Shown piece by piece: positions 16,388 through 24,838 of a DNA stretch of 33,471 nucleotides; within the stretch, counting starts at the first letter, position 1; each line of letters starts with the position of its first letter. The DNA lies in assembly GCA_019057775.1 (NCBI GenBank), contig JAHLWT010000166.1, positions 1-33,471 on the forward strand, read 5' to 3'. Source of the stretch: Promethearchaeota archaeon (GTDB taxonomy: Archaea; Asgardarchaeota; Lokiarchaeia; Sigynarchaeales; SOKP01). Both the position numbers and the translations under genes were made by a program. A model generated the notes under the pieces. The model searched no databases. It had not been told where the DNA came from and saw only the letters and a program-made list of their open reading frames with translations.

Positions 16388-17005
16388 ATGAGTCAACAAA
16401 TAATGGTACCAGGCGCAGTGGGTGTAGCTGTTAAATGTAAAGATGGTGTTGTGCTTGGAAATGATAGACGTGCAACATGGGGATATACTATTGTTAATAA
16501 ATCCACAAAAAAAGTCTTCAAGATAACTGAAAACATAGGTATCACGTGTTATGGACTTATTGGTGATTTTCAGATCCTTGTACGTATCCTACGAGCTCAA
16601 GCAAACTTGTATTACTTGGATGCTGGTGAGAGTATTTCTACAAGGAGTATGGGGAAATTAGTGTCCAATTACTTGTACTCTAGGAAGATGGCCCCTTTAT
16701 ACACCAATTTAGTTATGGCGGGAATGAACAAGGATGGACCTAAATTATACACTCTCGACGCACTTGGAAGTCTGATGGAGGATGAGTATGGTACTGCAGG
16801 AACTGGAATGTTATTATCTATTGGGATATTAGAAGCTGATTACAAACCTGGTATGACTGTTGCTGCTGGGGAGAAATTAGTAGAAAAAACAATCAGAAAT
16901 TCAATAAAAAGAGATGCAATGAGCGGCAATGGTATCGATCTCCTAACAATTACGAAAGCAGGATCAAAGGAGAAATTTCTCGAGATAACCGAATTAGGAG
17001 AATGA
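16388..17005 (+). CDS. Proteasome beta-type subunit lacking the catalytic Thr1
   Basis: 205 residues of Ntn-hydrolase fold, closest in layout to 20S proteasome beta subunits: KDGVVLGNDRRATWGY, NKSTKKVFKI, YGLIGDFQILVR, YGTAGTGM and KRDAMSGNGIDLLTI. By alignment to Thermoplasma beta, Asp17 is D26, Lys33 is K42, Arg19 is R28, and the Asp166/Ser169 pair is in RDAMSG. Gly-1 is G9, yet position 1 is A10 (codon GCA) instead of Thr. A protein with this start cannot use the normal N-terminal nucleophile. The short 9-residue leader has no alpha-subunit H0 helix, so it is not an alpha subunit. ATG 16388 has GGTGA just upstream. It may be a structural beta subunit. A RING-like gene follows 99 bases later. 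Confidence 0.85.
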   Translation: MSQQIMVPGAVGVAVKCKDGVVLGNDRRATWGYTIVNKSTKKVFKITENIGITCYGLIGDFQILVRILRAQANLYYLDAGESISTRSMGKLVSNYLYSRKMAPLYTNLVMAGMNKDGPKLYTLDALGSLMEDEYGTAGTGMLLSIGILEADYKPGMTVAAGEKLVEKTIRNSIKRDAMSGNGIDLLTITKAGSKEKFLEITELGE

Positions 17006-17104
17006 CTTGTAAAAGATTTTCTTCTTTTAATTTAAAATTTGACTCAGCAACCAATAAAAATTTATTTTATGAAAGATTTCTAGCTAATAAGTGCCTTTTT
17101 ACTA

Positions 17105-19183
17105 ATGACGGGTTTAATAATGCTAAGTTTCACTAATAATACATTTAATCATACCAGAGAGATCCATGGATTTACGAAATATGAAATTTTAGAAATCAAA
17201 GAATATTTAATGAAATTAAAAGCGGAGAATGTTGATTCTTCAATAATTCATGATTATATTAAATCAAAACTACAATTCTCTACAGTAACTCTTGAGTTAT
17301 ACTCAAAATATTTAAAAGAATTAAGTACATTTGTTGAGATCTATATAAAGACTTCCGTTAGTCCTGATATTGATTCAATTTCAAAGTATGTTCATTTTGA
17401 AAAAGAAACCTTAGAAGATGTAAGAGTTATCGCAAATAACTTACAGAATCTTAGCTCAAATATCCGAAATATTAAAAGAATTACAAAAAATACAATAATA
17501 TTAGATGATTCAATAGTAATTATTGACTCTCTTCTTGAGAAAACCAAAGAACTGATCTCCTCTTTAAACCCTTCTAGTAAGGAAGCTAACACACTCTATG
17601 ACGAAAATATTCATTTATGGGTTGAAATTAACCGAATTAAAAATCTCTCTTTTAAACTAAATGAAATTCCATCTAACCTAAGAAACTGGAATGAAATTTC
17701 CGAACTCAAAGAATTCATAAGTAGTATAAATGATAAAACTTCCAAAAAAAGAAAGAAAGATAATAATGATAATATCCTGATATTTCACTTTAATGATATC
17801 TACGAGTATTTTTTATCTAAAGAAGAAATTCGGATAAAATTTTATTCAGATTTAATCCATATACTGCATTCTAATAAAATTTTTGAAGAATATCATGGTG
17901 AAGAGTTCATTAATGTCCTTGAGAGAAAGGAGATAGCTCAAAATCTAATGAAATTCATCCAACCACTGGTTACTCAGGTAATAGAAGATTGCCTTCATGA
18001 TATCATTCAAGAATTTGAAGAATTAACCTTAAAAGAAACAGACACGGCTCTCAATTTTAAAGAATTGAAAAACCAAAAGATAAGCAATTATCTTCCCAAA
18101 ATTGTCGATTATTATATTCTAGGCTTAGAAAGAAAATTCCAAGAAACTATTAATGATGTAAACGAAGCAGAGAAATTTGAGGAAATCGCTAATTACTATT
18201 ATAACAAAATAGATAGTTTATCTTCGAGAATTGCTGATGTTGATGATTGGGTTATTGGGATAGAGACATACCTAAGTCCTTATGATAACATAACATCAAG
18301 TTTTAAAAAGATTTTTTCAAATGTGTCTTCTGAGATTTATCGGAGAAAAAATGAGTACCTAACTTTTATCAAAACCGTTAAAGATGAAGAATTAAGAATC
18401 CAACTAAGGAAATTCGTTTCTCAAAAAATAAATGAAGTTAATGATTTAATCAGAGTTTATGAAGATGAGGCTTCTTTAATAATAAAGGAAGAATTTCCTC
18501 AATTAAAAAGGATTAATGAAATCTTAAATGAGTATTATTCAAAAATTCAGAATTTAAAAGATGAAGTGTTCAAAAAATTAGATTCTGCTAAGTCTAATGA
18601 CGTTGATATGTATCAAATTATTAGATTATGGGAAGATAATTTTAATCGTAAAAAACAGCAATTAACCTTTTTAATCTCTCTTTTGATTAATAAATTATTC
18701 AAGAACTTTAAAGAGTTAATAGACAAAGAAGGAATTTTATTTGCTACGATTACTGAAATAACAGAACAAACAGAAAATTTTGAAGGATTACCTCTCAACT
18801 TTGCTCTTTCAGCATTTTTAGCAGAGAAATTAACTGAGGATGAACTAAAAGAAAGAATTTCAGAAATTAATAGTAAAATTAATCAATTGAATAATTCTCT
18901 AGGTCTCTATCAAGTAGAATTATCAAAATTGGAAACAATTTTGACTAATCGAGTAAAATTAAGAAGAGGCATATCGAGTTCCGATGTCCAATGCACAGTT
19001 TGCCATAAATATATAAATTTTGTCAAAGATAAAATAATTAATTGTCCCTTCTGTGGGAGTACATATCATTATCTCTGTGTAGCTTTCTGGCTCTCCAAGT
19101 ATAACTCATGTCCTCTCTGTCAAAATCACTTTTTAGAACCCTATTCAGCGATTTTTGAAAATGGAGCAGATTACGAGTTGTAA
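17105..19183 (+). CDS. Long coiled-coil protein with C-terminal RING/PHD-like zinc finger
   Basis: 692 residues. Residues 1-620 are almost entirely charged helix with coiled-coil character and no enzymatic motif. Residues 630-672 hold eight ligands in order C630-x2-C633, C647-x2-C650, H655-x2-C658, C669-x2-C672. This C4HC3 order with CPFCG and CPLC resembles RING-variant and PHD cross-brace fingers, and a hydrophobic FWL segment lies between ligands 6 and 7 as in E2-binding RINGs. If a true RING, it could act as a ubiquitin E3, as known Asgard genomes carry ubiquitin systems. ATG 17105 is used; ATG 17120 is possible. It lies downstream of the proteasome beta-like gene on the same strand. The finger is clear; the ligase role is inference. 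Confidence 0.78.
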   Translation: MTGLIMLSFTNNTFNHTREIHGFTKYEILEIKEYLMKLKAENVDSSIIHDYIKSKLQFSTVTLELYSKYLKELSTFVEIYIKTSVSPDIDSISKYVHFEKETLEDVRVIANNLQNLSSNIRNIKRITKNTIILDDSIVIIDSLLEKTKELISSLNPSSKEANTLYDENIHLWVEINRIKNLSFKLNEIPSNLRNWNEISELKEFISSINDKTSKKRKKDNNDNILIFHFNDIYEYFLSKEEIRIKFYSDLIHILHSNKIFEEYHGEEFINVLERKEIAQNLMKFIQPLVTQVIEDCLHDIIQEFEELTLKETDTALNFKELKNQKISNYLPKIVDYYILGLERKFQETINDVNEAEKFEEIANYYYNKIDSLSSRIADVDDWVIGIETYLSPYDNITSSFKKIFSNVSSEIYRRKNEYLTFIKTVKDEELRIQLRKFVSQKINEVNDLIRVYEDEASLIIKEEFPQLKRINEILNEYYSKIQNLKDEVFKKLDSAKSNDVDMYQIIRLWEDNFNRKKQQLTFLISLLINKLFKNFKELIDKEGILFATITEITEQTENFEGLPLNFALSAFLAEKLTEDELKERISEINSKINQLNNSLGLYQVELSKLETILTNRVKLRRGISSSDVQCTVCHKYINFVKDKIINCPFCGSTYHYLCVAFWLSKYNSCPLCQNHFLEPYSAIFENGADYEL

Positions 19184-19246
19184 GGGTATAAAAGTCTGAA
19201 ATTCTATATCAAAATTTACTTAATTCTATAATTAGTTTCCTTTAAT

Positions 19247-19256
19247 AAAAAAAAAA
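19247..19256 (-). terminator. T10 tract after the LysE-family gene
   Basis: Ten consecutive T residues on the minus strand begin 8 bases after the stop at 19265. It also sits in the convergent spacer with the RING-like gene. Confidence 0.5.
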
Positions 19257-19264
19257 TACCAAAA

Positions 19265-19924
19265 TTATGTACTTGGAGGAAATATGAAGATGTTAATAAT
19301 TAAAAAAGTTCCTAGGATTGCCATAAACAACCCACATATAACTAAAATGTATCTATAGACTTTGTAATTTAGGGATTTTCCTCCAAAATAAATAAAAACA
19401 GAGATGGGCACATACCATATAAAATCCCCTAATTCATGGCCAAGGAAAAACAGTAAAAGCCCAACTGGATTTCCAAAAGACACATTTAAATCGATCATAA
19501 GTTTTAAACCTGCTGCTGCCCACCAGAACTCCCAATAAGGATTAGTTATCGAATAAAAAATCCCTCCTAAAAAACTATTACCTTTAAATCCAGTTACATC
19601 TCCTTCAGAGAGTGTGAAATTCATCTCATTTTGCTTTTTGTAGGCACTTTTTATTACTATAATCCCAAATACTAATAAACAACTCCCCCCAACTGTCCCT
19701 AATAGTATTAGGAAGATTATATTTTGAAAAAGTAAAGAAGCTCCTAATAGGAGCAGAATTATCAAAGAAAATTCTAATGTTGCATGTCCTAATGTTATAA
19801 AAAGCCCAGCTAAATACCCTTTTTTACTCTTGAGGGATTTAAAAATAGTAAATGTCAACAATGGACCCGGTGAAAGCGCTCCTGTGAGAGCAACTATAAA
19901 CGAGATTGCCAGTATTTCAATCAT
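19265..19924 (-). CDS. LysE/RhtB-family membrane exporter
   Basis: 219 residues with about six membrane helices. The N-terminus carries the family signature ALTGALSPGPLLTFTI, and the first-half GHATLEFSLIILLLLGAS is typical for LysE-type translocators. A hydrophilic loop (about 110-125) precedes the second-half motif NPYWEFWWAAAGLKL. The family exports amino acids or similar small solutes across the membrane; the substrate cannot be told. ATG 19924 is the natural start. The next gene upstream on the same strand encodes a tail-anchored protein, 70 bases away. Confidence 0.88.
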   Translation of the reverse strand: MIEILAISFIVALTGALSPGPLLTFTIFKSLKSKKGYLAGLFITLGHATLEFSLIILLLLGASLLFQNIIFLILLGTVGGSCLLVFGIIVIKSAYKKQNEMNFTLSEGDVTGFKGNSFLGGIFYSITNPYWEFWWAAAGLKLMIDLNVSFGNPVGLLLFFLGHELGDFIWYVPISVFIYFGGKSLNYKVYRYILVICGLFMAILGTFLIINIFIFPPST

Positions 19925-19994
19925 ATGATTTAGCTATTGAATATTATTAAATAAAACAAGAAAAACCAGAATATTCAGGAATAAATAGAAAGGA

Positions 19995-20465
19995 TTAATT
20001 TAAAACTCTCATAACTACTGCAAGTACTACAACAACTACAAGTATGATAGGTATTGTTAGTATTAGAACCCAAAAATAGCCTTTAAGAAATCCCTTTCTT
20101 ATTGAAGCAATACCATCATCCCATTCTTCTCTAGTCTTATCCTGCCAATTTTTTATATCCAGATTAACTTTTTTTGTGTGAGCTTCCCATTGCTCTTTTG
20201 TCTCTATAGTTCTTTTTTCTATATCTGCATTCCATTCTTTAAGCTTTTTGTCCCACCCTTGTTTAGCACCTTTAAAAAAATTATCAGCTTTATCCTTATT
20301 TTCATTCCAAGTTTCTTTATTTTTCTTGAATTGATCTTCGAGTGATTTTTGAAATTTATCAAATCCTCCTTTTATTCCTTCAGTAAAATTTTTCCATCCT
20401 TTCGAAAAAGGCTTCTCATCTTTTTTCTTTTCTTCAGAATCTTTTATATTATTTTCATTACTCAT
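19995..20465 (-). CDS. Tail-anchored amphipathic helical protein
   Basis: 156 residues. The first 125 are strongly charged with periodic Trp and Phe, giving phrases such as KGWKNFTEGIKGGFDKFQKS, KGAKQGWDKKLKEW and KEQWEAHTKKVNLDIKNW, like an apolipoprotein-type amphipathic helix. The end is a single membrane segment (about 130-153, LILTIPIILVVVVVLAVVM) with three more residues, so the protein is C-tail-anchored with its bulk in the cytoplasm. No family is recognised. It may coat or tether membrane. Start ATG 20465 lacks a Shine-Dalgarno. It is divergent from the aminotransferase gene. Confidence 0.7.
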   Translation of the reverse strand: MSNENNIKDSEEKKKDEKPFSKGWKNFTEGIKGGFDKFQKSLEDQFKKNKETWNENKDKADNFFKGAKQGWDKKLKEWNADIEKRTIETKEQWEAHTKKVNLDIKNWQDKTREEWDDGIASIRKGFLKGYFWVLILTIPIILVVVVVLAVVMRVLN

Positions 20466-20564
20466 AATTTTTTTAAGTTTTTTTAATATTTAAATTCAGT
20501 AAATAAATTACATTTAGAATACTAAATTATATTATTTAATTAACTTTCATAATTTATACTAACC

Positions 20565-21944
20565 ATGAAGTTTAATCTTATACAAAATACACCATTATAC
20601 AGTGCGTTTTCTGATATTGGGAAGAGGATTTTCTTACCAGAAGGAATTTTTCATTGGTCTGGAAGGGCAAAGAAGGAGGCAGAGATTATAGGAACTATAG
20701 GAGCAGCTTACGGATTCGAAAAAGATTTTATTAATGGGGGGAGTTCAGATTGGATGCCATGTTATATCAAAGAAATTTCAGATTATTCTAATTTAGCCAT
20801 AAAAGATATTGTTCCATACGCCGCAATTGGAGGTGTGTTGAAAACACGTGAAATTTGGAAAGACTGGTTATTAAGAAAATCATTATACAACAAAACGACT
20901 GAACAAGAAAAATACAATAGATTAAATGATTATATCACGACTCCAGAAATTACAAGTGGTGTAACTAATGCACTTTTTCAATGCTGTTCCCTATTCTTGA
21001 ACCCTGATGACTCAATTATCATTCCCGCAAAGAGGTGGGGTAATTATGATAACATTATCGAAAAGATTATTGGTGCGAAGATCGAATCATATAATTTCTT
21101 TAAAGGAGGTAAAATCAACCTTAAAGGTTTGAAAGCTTCAATAGAACACGTAGCTTCAAACCAAGAAAAAATCATTCTATTATTAAATTTTCCTAATAAT
21201 CCTACGGGATACGTTCCTACTATAGAAGAAGCTAATAATATTGTTACTTTATTGAAAGAGAGTCAGAAACGTCTAGGAATGCCTATAATTGTCTTTGTTG
21301 ATGATGCGTATGAGCCGTATATTTATAAGGATGATGTGATAAATAGGTCTATATTTTACGATCTCCACCAATTAAATGAAGATGTAATCCCCGTCAAGTT
21401 AGATGGAATTACAAAAGAGCTTCTAATATATGGCGGTAGAATCGGTTTTATTACCATAGGATTAAAACCACACTGGGTAAATAACGAAGAGAGTTTGAAT
21501 GTACTAAAAACTGAAATTAATAATAAATTGGAAGGGTTTACAAGGGCTACAGTTTCAAATTGTAACCATTTCTATCAAATATTAACCCAGAAATTGTTTG
21601 TAGAGAATGGTATAGAGAAAATTATTGAATCACGCAATAAGGTAAAAGTAATGCTCCAAGAACGATATGATAAAATAAATTCCGAAATTAAAAAAATACA
21701 AGATCCAGAGATTTCAATTGATCCTAACTCAGGGGGTTTTTTCCTGTTTGTAAACATTAATCCCAATAAAGTCAAGGCTACTGATTTTGCGGATCAGTTG
21801 TTAAAAAAATATAAAGTAGGTTTGATTCCGGTTGAAAAACCAGATTATAAAATCAATGGAATTCGAATCGCATATTGTTCAATTGACATAAACCACATAC
21901 CAGAATTGATAAAAAGATTCAATTTAGCCTTAAATGATTTTTAA
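20565..21944 (+). CDS. PLP-dependent aminotransferase class I/II
   Basis: 459 residues of fold type I. Visible signatures: LNFPNNPTGYVPT at 207-219, D246 and Y249 in VFVDDAYEPYI (cofactor pyridine and phenol contacts), and K284 in the LDGITKELLIYGGRIGF segment with R292. K284 should form the Schiff base. The N-terminal 60 residues contain GRAKKEAE and NGGSSDWMPC, which differ from ordinary aspartate aminotransferases. It is somewhat longer than the 390-400 residues usual for aspartate aminotransferase. The amino donor is not recognisable. It is divergent from the tail-anchored gene and 110 bases upstream of the gelsolin gene. Confidence 0.88.
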   Translation: MKFNLIQNTPLYSAFSDIGKRIFLPEGIFHWSGRAKKEAEIIGTIGAAYGFEKDFINGGSSDWMPCYIKEISDYSNLAIKDIVPYAAIGGVLKTREIWKDWLLRKSLYNKTTEQEKYNRLNDYITTPEITSGVTNALFQCCSLFLNPDDSIIIPAKRWGNYDNIIEKIIGAKIESYNFFKGGKINLKGLKASIEHVASNQEKIILLLNFPNNPTGYVPTIEEANNIVTLLKESQKRLGMPIIVFVDDAYEPYIYKDDVINRSIFYDLHQLNEDVIPVKLDGITKELLIYGGRIGFITIGLKPHWVNNEESLNVLKTEINNKLEGFTRATVSNCNHFYQILTQKLFVENGIEKIIESRNKVKVMLQERYDKINSEIKKIQDPEISIDPNSGGFFLFVNINPNKVKATDFADQLLKKYKVGLIPVEKPDYKINGIRIAYCSIDINHIPELIKRFNLALNDF

Positions 21945-22054
21945 TATCAACTTTTTCACTTAATATTATATAAATATTATCTGTATTTTTATCAAAATTT
22001 TTATAAACATAGTTCTATAATGTAATTAAAAAAAAAAATTTATAAAATTAGTTG

Positions 22055-23068
22055 ATGAGTATGAAACTTTATCTTATCGATCAAGGCAATTTAAAAGAAA
22101 TCAAAAAAAATATTTTTAGCTCAGGGGACGTCTATCTTGTAGATGCTGATACCACGATTTTTGTATGGATTGGTAATAAATGCTCTGTTGATGAAAAAAC
22201 CATTGGAGCAGCTCAAGCAAGGACATTAGATCAACAACGTGGCGGAGCAGCAAAAATTATTACTGTTGATCAAGGCCAAGAATCAAAAGAGTTTATGTCG
22301 ACAATTGCTTCTTTAGGGGCTATGAAAATTGTAGAGAAGAATTATGCTAAAACATTACTCAAAGATGTATCCACAGGAGATTGGGCTGGATTTAACGAAT
22401 GGAAAAATGTACTTTACCGAGCATCATCCGAAGAATTTGAAGACATTAATGCAATGAAAATGATTCAAGTTCCCTTTAAGAAAGAATCATTAGAGTCAGA
22501 AGATTGTTTTATTGCAGATTTAGGTAATAAAGTCTATATTTGGCAGGGAAAGGCATGTACAGTTAAAGAACGTGTTAAAGCAGGTCAATGGGCACGTGCC
22601 ATAGATGCTGATAGAGCAGGCCTCCAACAAGAAACAATTTTTGAAGAAGGAGATGATGCAGAATTTATTACAGCATTAGGTAGAGGAGAGGATTATAAAG
22701 AATCTGACGCAGTTCAATTAAAAGCGGAATCAGTACTAGAAGGTGAAGATGAGGACGATAGAGTAGCAAAAGCAATCCAACCAGAATTTAAATCGGAAGT
22801 AAAAGATGTGTCACCTGAAGATGTTAAAGCAGATCTTGAAGAGGTTAAGTCTTCTGGAGCAGCACCAGGAATTCCAGGAAGAACAGATAGTTCCATTTTA
22901 ACGGTTTCTCCAGCTGAAGGAAGAAGGAAATGCCCCGAATGTAATAATGATAACCCAGTTATGATTCATGAAAGTGTTGATAAAAGTAATATCATATTGG
23001 ACTATCCACGACTTTACGGAAAGAAGTTTACATGTGGCCAATGTGGCGTTATATGGCGGGAGAGATAA
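22055..23068 (+). CDS. Two-domain gelsolin with C-terminal zinc ribbon
   Basis: About 337 residues. Two gelsolin-like repeats are visible: residues about 4-100 with SSGDVYLVDADTTIFVWIG and a second around 145-210 with SEDCFIADLGNKVYIWQGK, each followed by the basic/aromatic helix of the fold (AAQARTLDQQRG; AGQWARAIDADRAG). An acidic, low-complexity linker (about 215-285) leads to a zinc ribbon near RRKCPECNNDNP with CGQCG at the end. Asgard gelsolins bind and sever or cap actin, and Asgard genomes carry actins to match. The ribbon is an unusual addition and resembles one in a small gene at 26869. Start ATG 22055 (a TTG precedes it; ATG 22061 is possible). Confidence 0.88.
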   Translation: MSMKLYLIDQGNLKEIKKNIFSSGDVYLVDADTTIFVWIGNKCSVDEKTIGAAQARTLDQQRGGAAKIITVDQGQESKEFMSTIASLGAMKIVEKNYAKTLLKDVSTGDWAGFNEWKNVLYRASSEEFEDINAMKMIQVPFKKESLESEDCFIADLGNKVYIWQGKACTVKERVKAGQWARAIDADRAGLQQETIFEEGDDAEFITALGRGEDYKESDAVQLKAESVLEGEDEDDRVAKAIQPEFKSEVKDVSPEDVKADLEEVKSSGAAPGIPGRTDSSILTVSPAEGRRKCPECNNDNPVMIHESVDKSNIILDYPRLYGKKFTCGQCGVIWRER

Positions 23069-23080
23069 GTAATTTTAAAT

Positions 23081-23100
23081 TTTATTTTTTATCTTTTTTT
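23081..23100 (+). terminator. T-rich terminator of the gelsolin gene
   Basis: TTTATTTTTTATCTTTTTTT begins 13 bases after the gelsolin stop, without a clear hairpin, as usual for archaea. Confidence 0.55.
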
Positions 23101-23149
23101 AATTTAATAGTTAAAAAGTTAAGAGGATTTATTGTATATTATACTTACA

Positions 23150-24226
23150 CTAAATTTTTTTCATATCTCGGCGCATAAGTTTAATCTTCTTCTTTAATTC
23201 AATTATTTCAGCTTCTAGCTTAAGTTTATCATTTTTTACTTCATGAAGCTCAGAATGAACTCTTTCTTCATTATGTTTAAAATCATCTAATTCATTCTGC
23301 AATTTTCGTTTCTCATCTGAAAAACTTCTGATTTCCTCATCTCTGCCATCAAGCATGTTTCGCATACTCCCTAATTCTATCTCGAATTTACCGGTAAGAA
23401 TTCCAGAATTTTTATGAGCTTCTTCTAGTTTTTTTTCTAGATGGTCAATTAAATCTTGGTTTGATAATATTTTTTGATTTAATTCTTCAATTTCTACTAC
23501 TAAAGTTTTATTTCGCTCAGTTTTCTTCTCAAGGTCTTTTTTCATTAGATTTACTGTTTCAAATTGTTGTTGCAGGTTTTGAATCTTCTGATTTGCGCTT
23601 TTTAATGAATTTTCTAAGGTGAACATGGCTTTCTCTTTTTCTGTAATGATTTCATCTTTCTTTTCTAAGAGAACTTCAAGTTTTTCGAACTTAGATTTTT
23701 GAATAGAATCACTTTCAAGGTATTGAAGTTGTTCCATTAAATTATTTATTTTCATGTCTTTTTCTTGGATTATTTGATTTAAATCTACACTACTAGTTTC
23801 ACTTGATTTAAAATCTTCAATCTGGGATGCTAAATCTTTTATTTTATCAATCTGATCATTAATAATCCTATTTAATTTTTTAGATTGCTCATCAAGCAGA
23901 AGATTTAAATTTTCAATTTCATCATTTTTACTTTCAATTGTCTCATATAATTTCTGAACCGCTTGGTCTTGAACGGTTTTACTTTCGCTCTTTTTTATTA
24001 AATCTTGAGTATTTACTTCCAAGCGATGGATTTTTTCATTTCTTTCATTGATCTCTCCGATTAATCTTTTATTTTCTTCCTTAAAGAATACAACTTGCTC
24101 TTGGAGGTTCTCTTCGGGCAAGAGAGGTTCTTCTTCATCTTCTTCTTCGATCCAACCTAACGTAGAGAGCGCGTCAACGATTGATTTGTCATCACTATCC
24201 TCTTGTCGTTCATGCTCGTTTGACAT
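23150..24226 (-). CDS. Long coiled-coil protein
   Basis: 358 residues. After an acidic N-terminus (EEEDEEEPLLPEEN) almost the whole protein (about 40-350) shows heptad-like Leu/Ile spacing with Glu/Lys partners, e.g. LEKKTERNKTLVVEIEELNQ. No globular domain, membrane segment or nucleotide motif is visible. It is probably a rod-like scaffold or tether. ATG 24226 is the start. It is 67 bases downstream of the GtrA-like gene on the same strand and converges with gelsolin. SMC-type or myosin-like similarity in databases would be a composition effect. Confidence 0.65.
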   Translation of the reverse strand: MSNEHERQEDSDDKSIVDALSTLGWIEEEDEEEPLLPEENLQEQVVFFKEENKRLIGEINERNEKIHRLEVNTQDLIKKSESKTVQDQAVQKLYETIESKNDEIENLNLLLDEQSKKLNRIINDQIDKIKDLASQIEDFKSSETSSVDLNQIIQEKDMKINNLMEQLQYLESDSIQKSKFEKLEVLLEKKDEIITEKEKAMFTLENSLKSANQKIQNLQQQFETVNLMKKDLEKKTERNKTLVVEIEELNQKILSNQDLIDHLEKKLEEAHKNSGILTGKFEIELGSMRNMLDGRDEEIRSFSDEKRKLQNELDDFKHNEERVHSELHEVKNDKLKLEAEIIELKKKIKLMRRDMKKI

Positions 24227-24293
24227 ATGATTAAAGACACCACTTAATAAATTAAATTTTATGATTTTTTTATGTTTGAATAATTAATAATGA

Positions 24294-24779
24294 TTAATCG
24301 TTAAAAACATATTTTCTATCAAGGAAAAACTTTGTTAAATACCCTATTGATAATGCGACTACAAAACTAATTTCTAATGGTGTATTTAGAAAATTTGATA
24401 ATAAGAACTGAATTCCGATATTTTCAATCGTAGTTAATATCGCAAAACCAAAATATTTCATAAATTCTAATGAAGTTTCTTTTAATTCTTCTCCCTTCTT
24501 TTTAAAAACAAGGTATTTATCGAGAAAGAACTTTATTATATAAGTAATCCCTACAGCTACAATCGAGCCTACCAATTCTGGCATATTAAATGGGTCAACT
24601 GAACAATAAAATGTGTGAATAAATCCAATATCTCCAAAATTATCACATATAAAATGGGCTATAATTATTTGATTGAGTTTTTGTATAATGTAATTAAGAA
24701 AAATCATTAGTATAGCGAAGGCAAAATAGGTTGCCATCTGTTTTTTAATGTTATTATCTTCAGTTTTCTCTTCTGTCAT
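24294..24779 (-). CDS. GtrA-like membrane protein
   Basis: 161 residues with four predicted membrane helices. The two halves end with the same phrase pattern, IKFFLDKYLVFK and LTKFFLDRKYVFND, which is the signature of the GtrA family (flippase-like partners in polyisoprenyl-linked sugar transfer). An extra hydrophilic loop (about 45-65, with FICDNFGDIGFIHTFYC) is unlike short bacterial GtrA. Start ATG 24779. It sits between the DUF106 gene (59 bases upstream) and the coiled-coil gene. Role in glycolipid or glycan assembly is inferred from the family. Confidence 0.8.
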   Translation of the reverse strand: MTEEKTEDNNIKKQMATYFAFAILMIFLNYIIQKLNQIIIAHFICDNFGDIGFIHTFYCSVDPFNMPELVGSIVAVGITYIIKFFLDKYLVFKKKGEELKETSLEFMKYFGFAILTTIENIGIQFLLSNFLNTPLEISFVVALSIGYLTKFFLDRKYVFND

Positions 24780-24838
24780 AATTTTAATTCATTTTAAAAC
24801 AAATTCTATTAAAAAAGCTATAAAATTTTGAAAAGATT

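Noticed and set aside
16388..17005. Reading the proteasome-like gene as an alpha subunit
   Set aside because: The N-terminal H0 helix and its YDRAITVFSPDG-type motif are absent and the leader is only nine residues long.
23150..24226. SMC/Rad50-type ATPase
   Set aside because: Only the coiled coil is present; no Walker A, Walker B or hinge domain.
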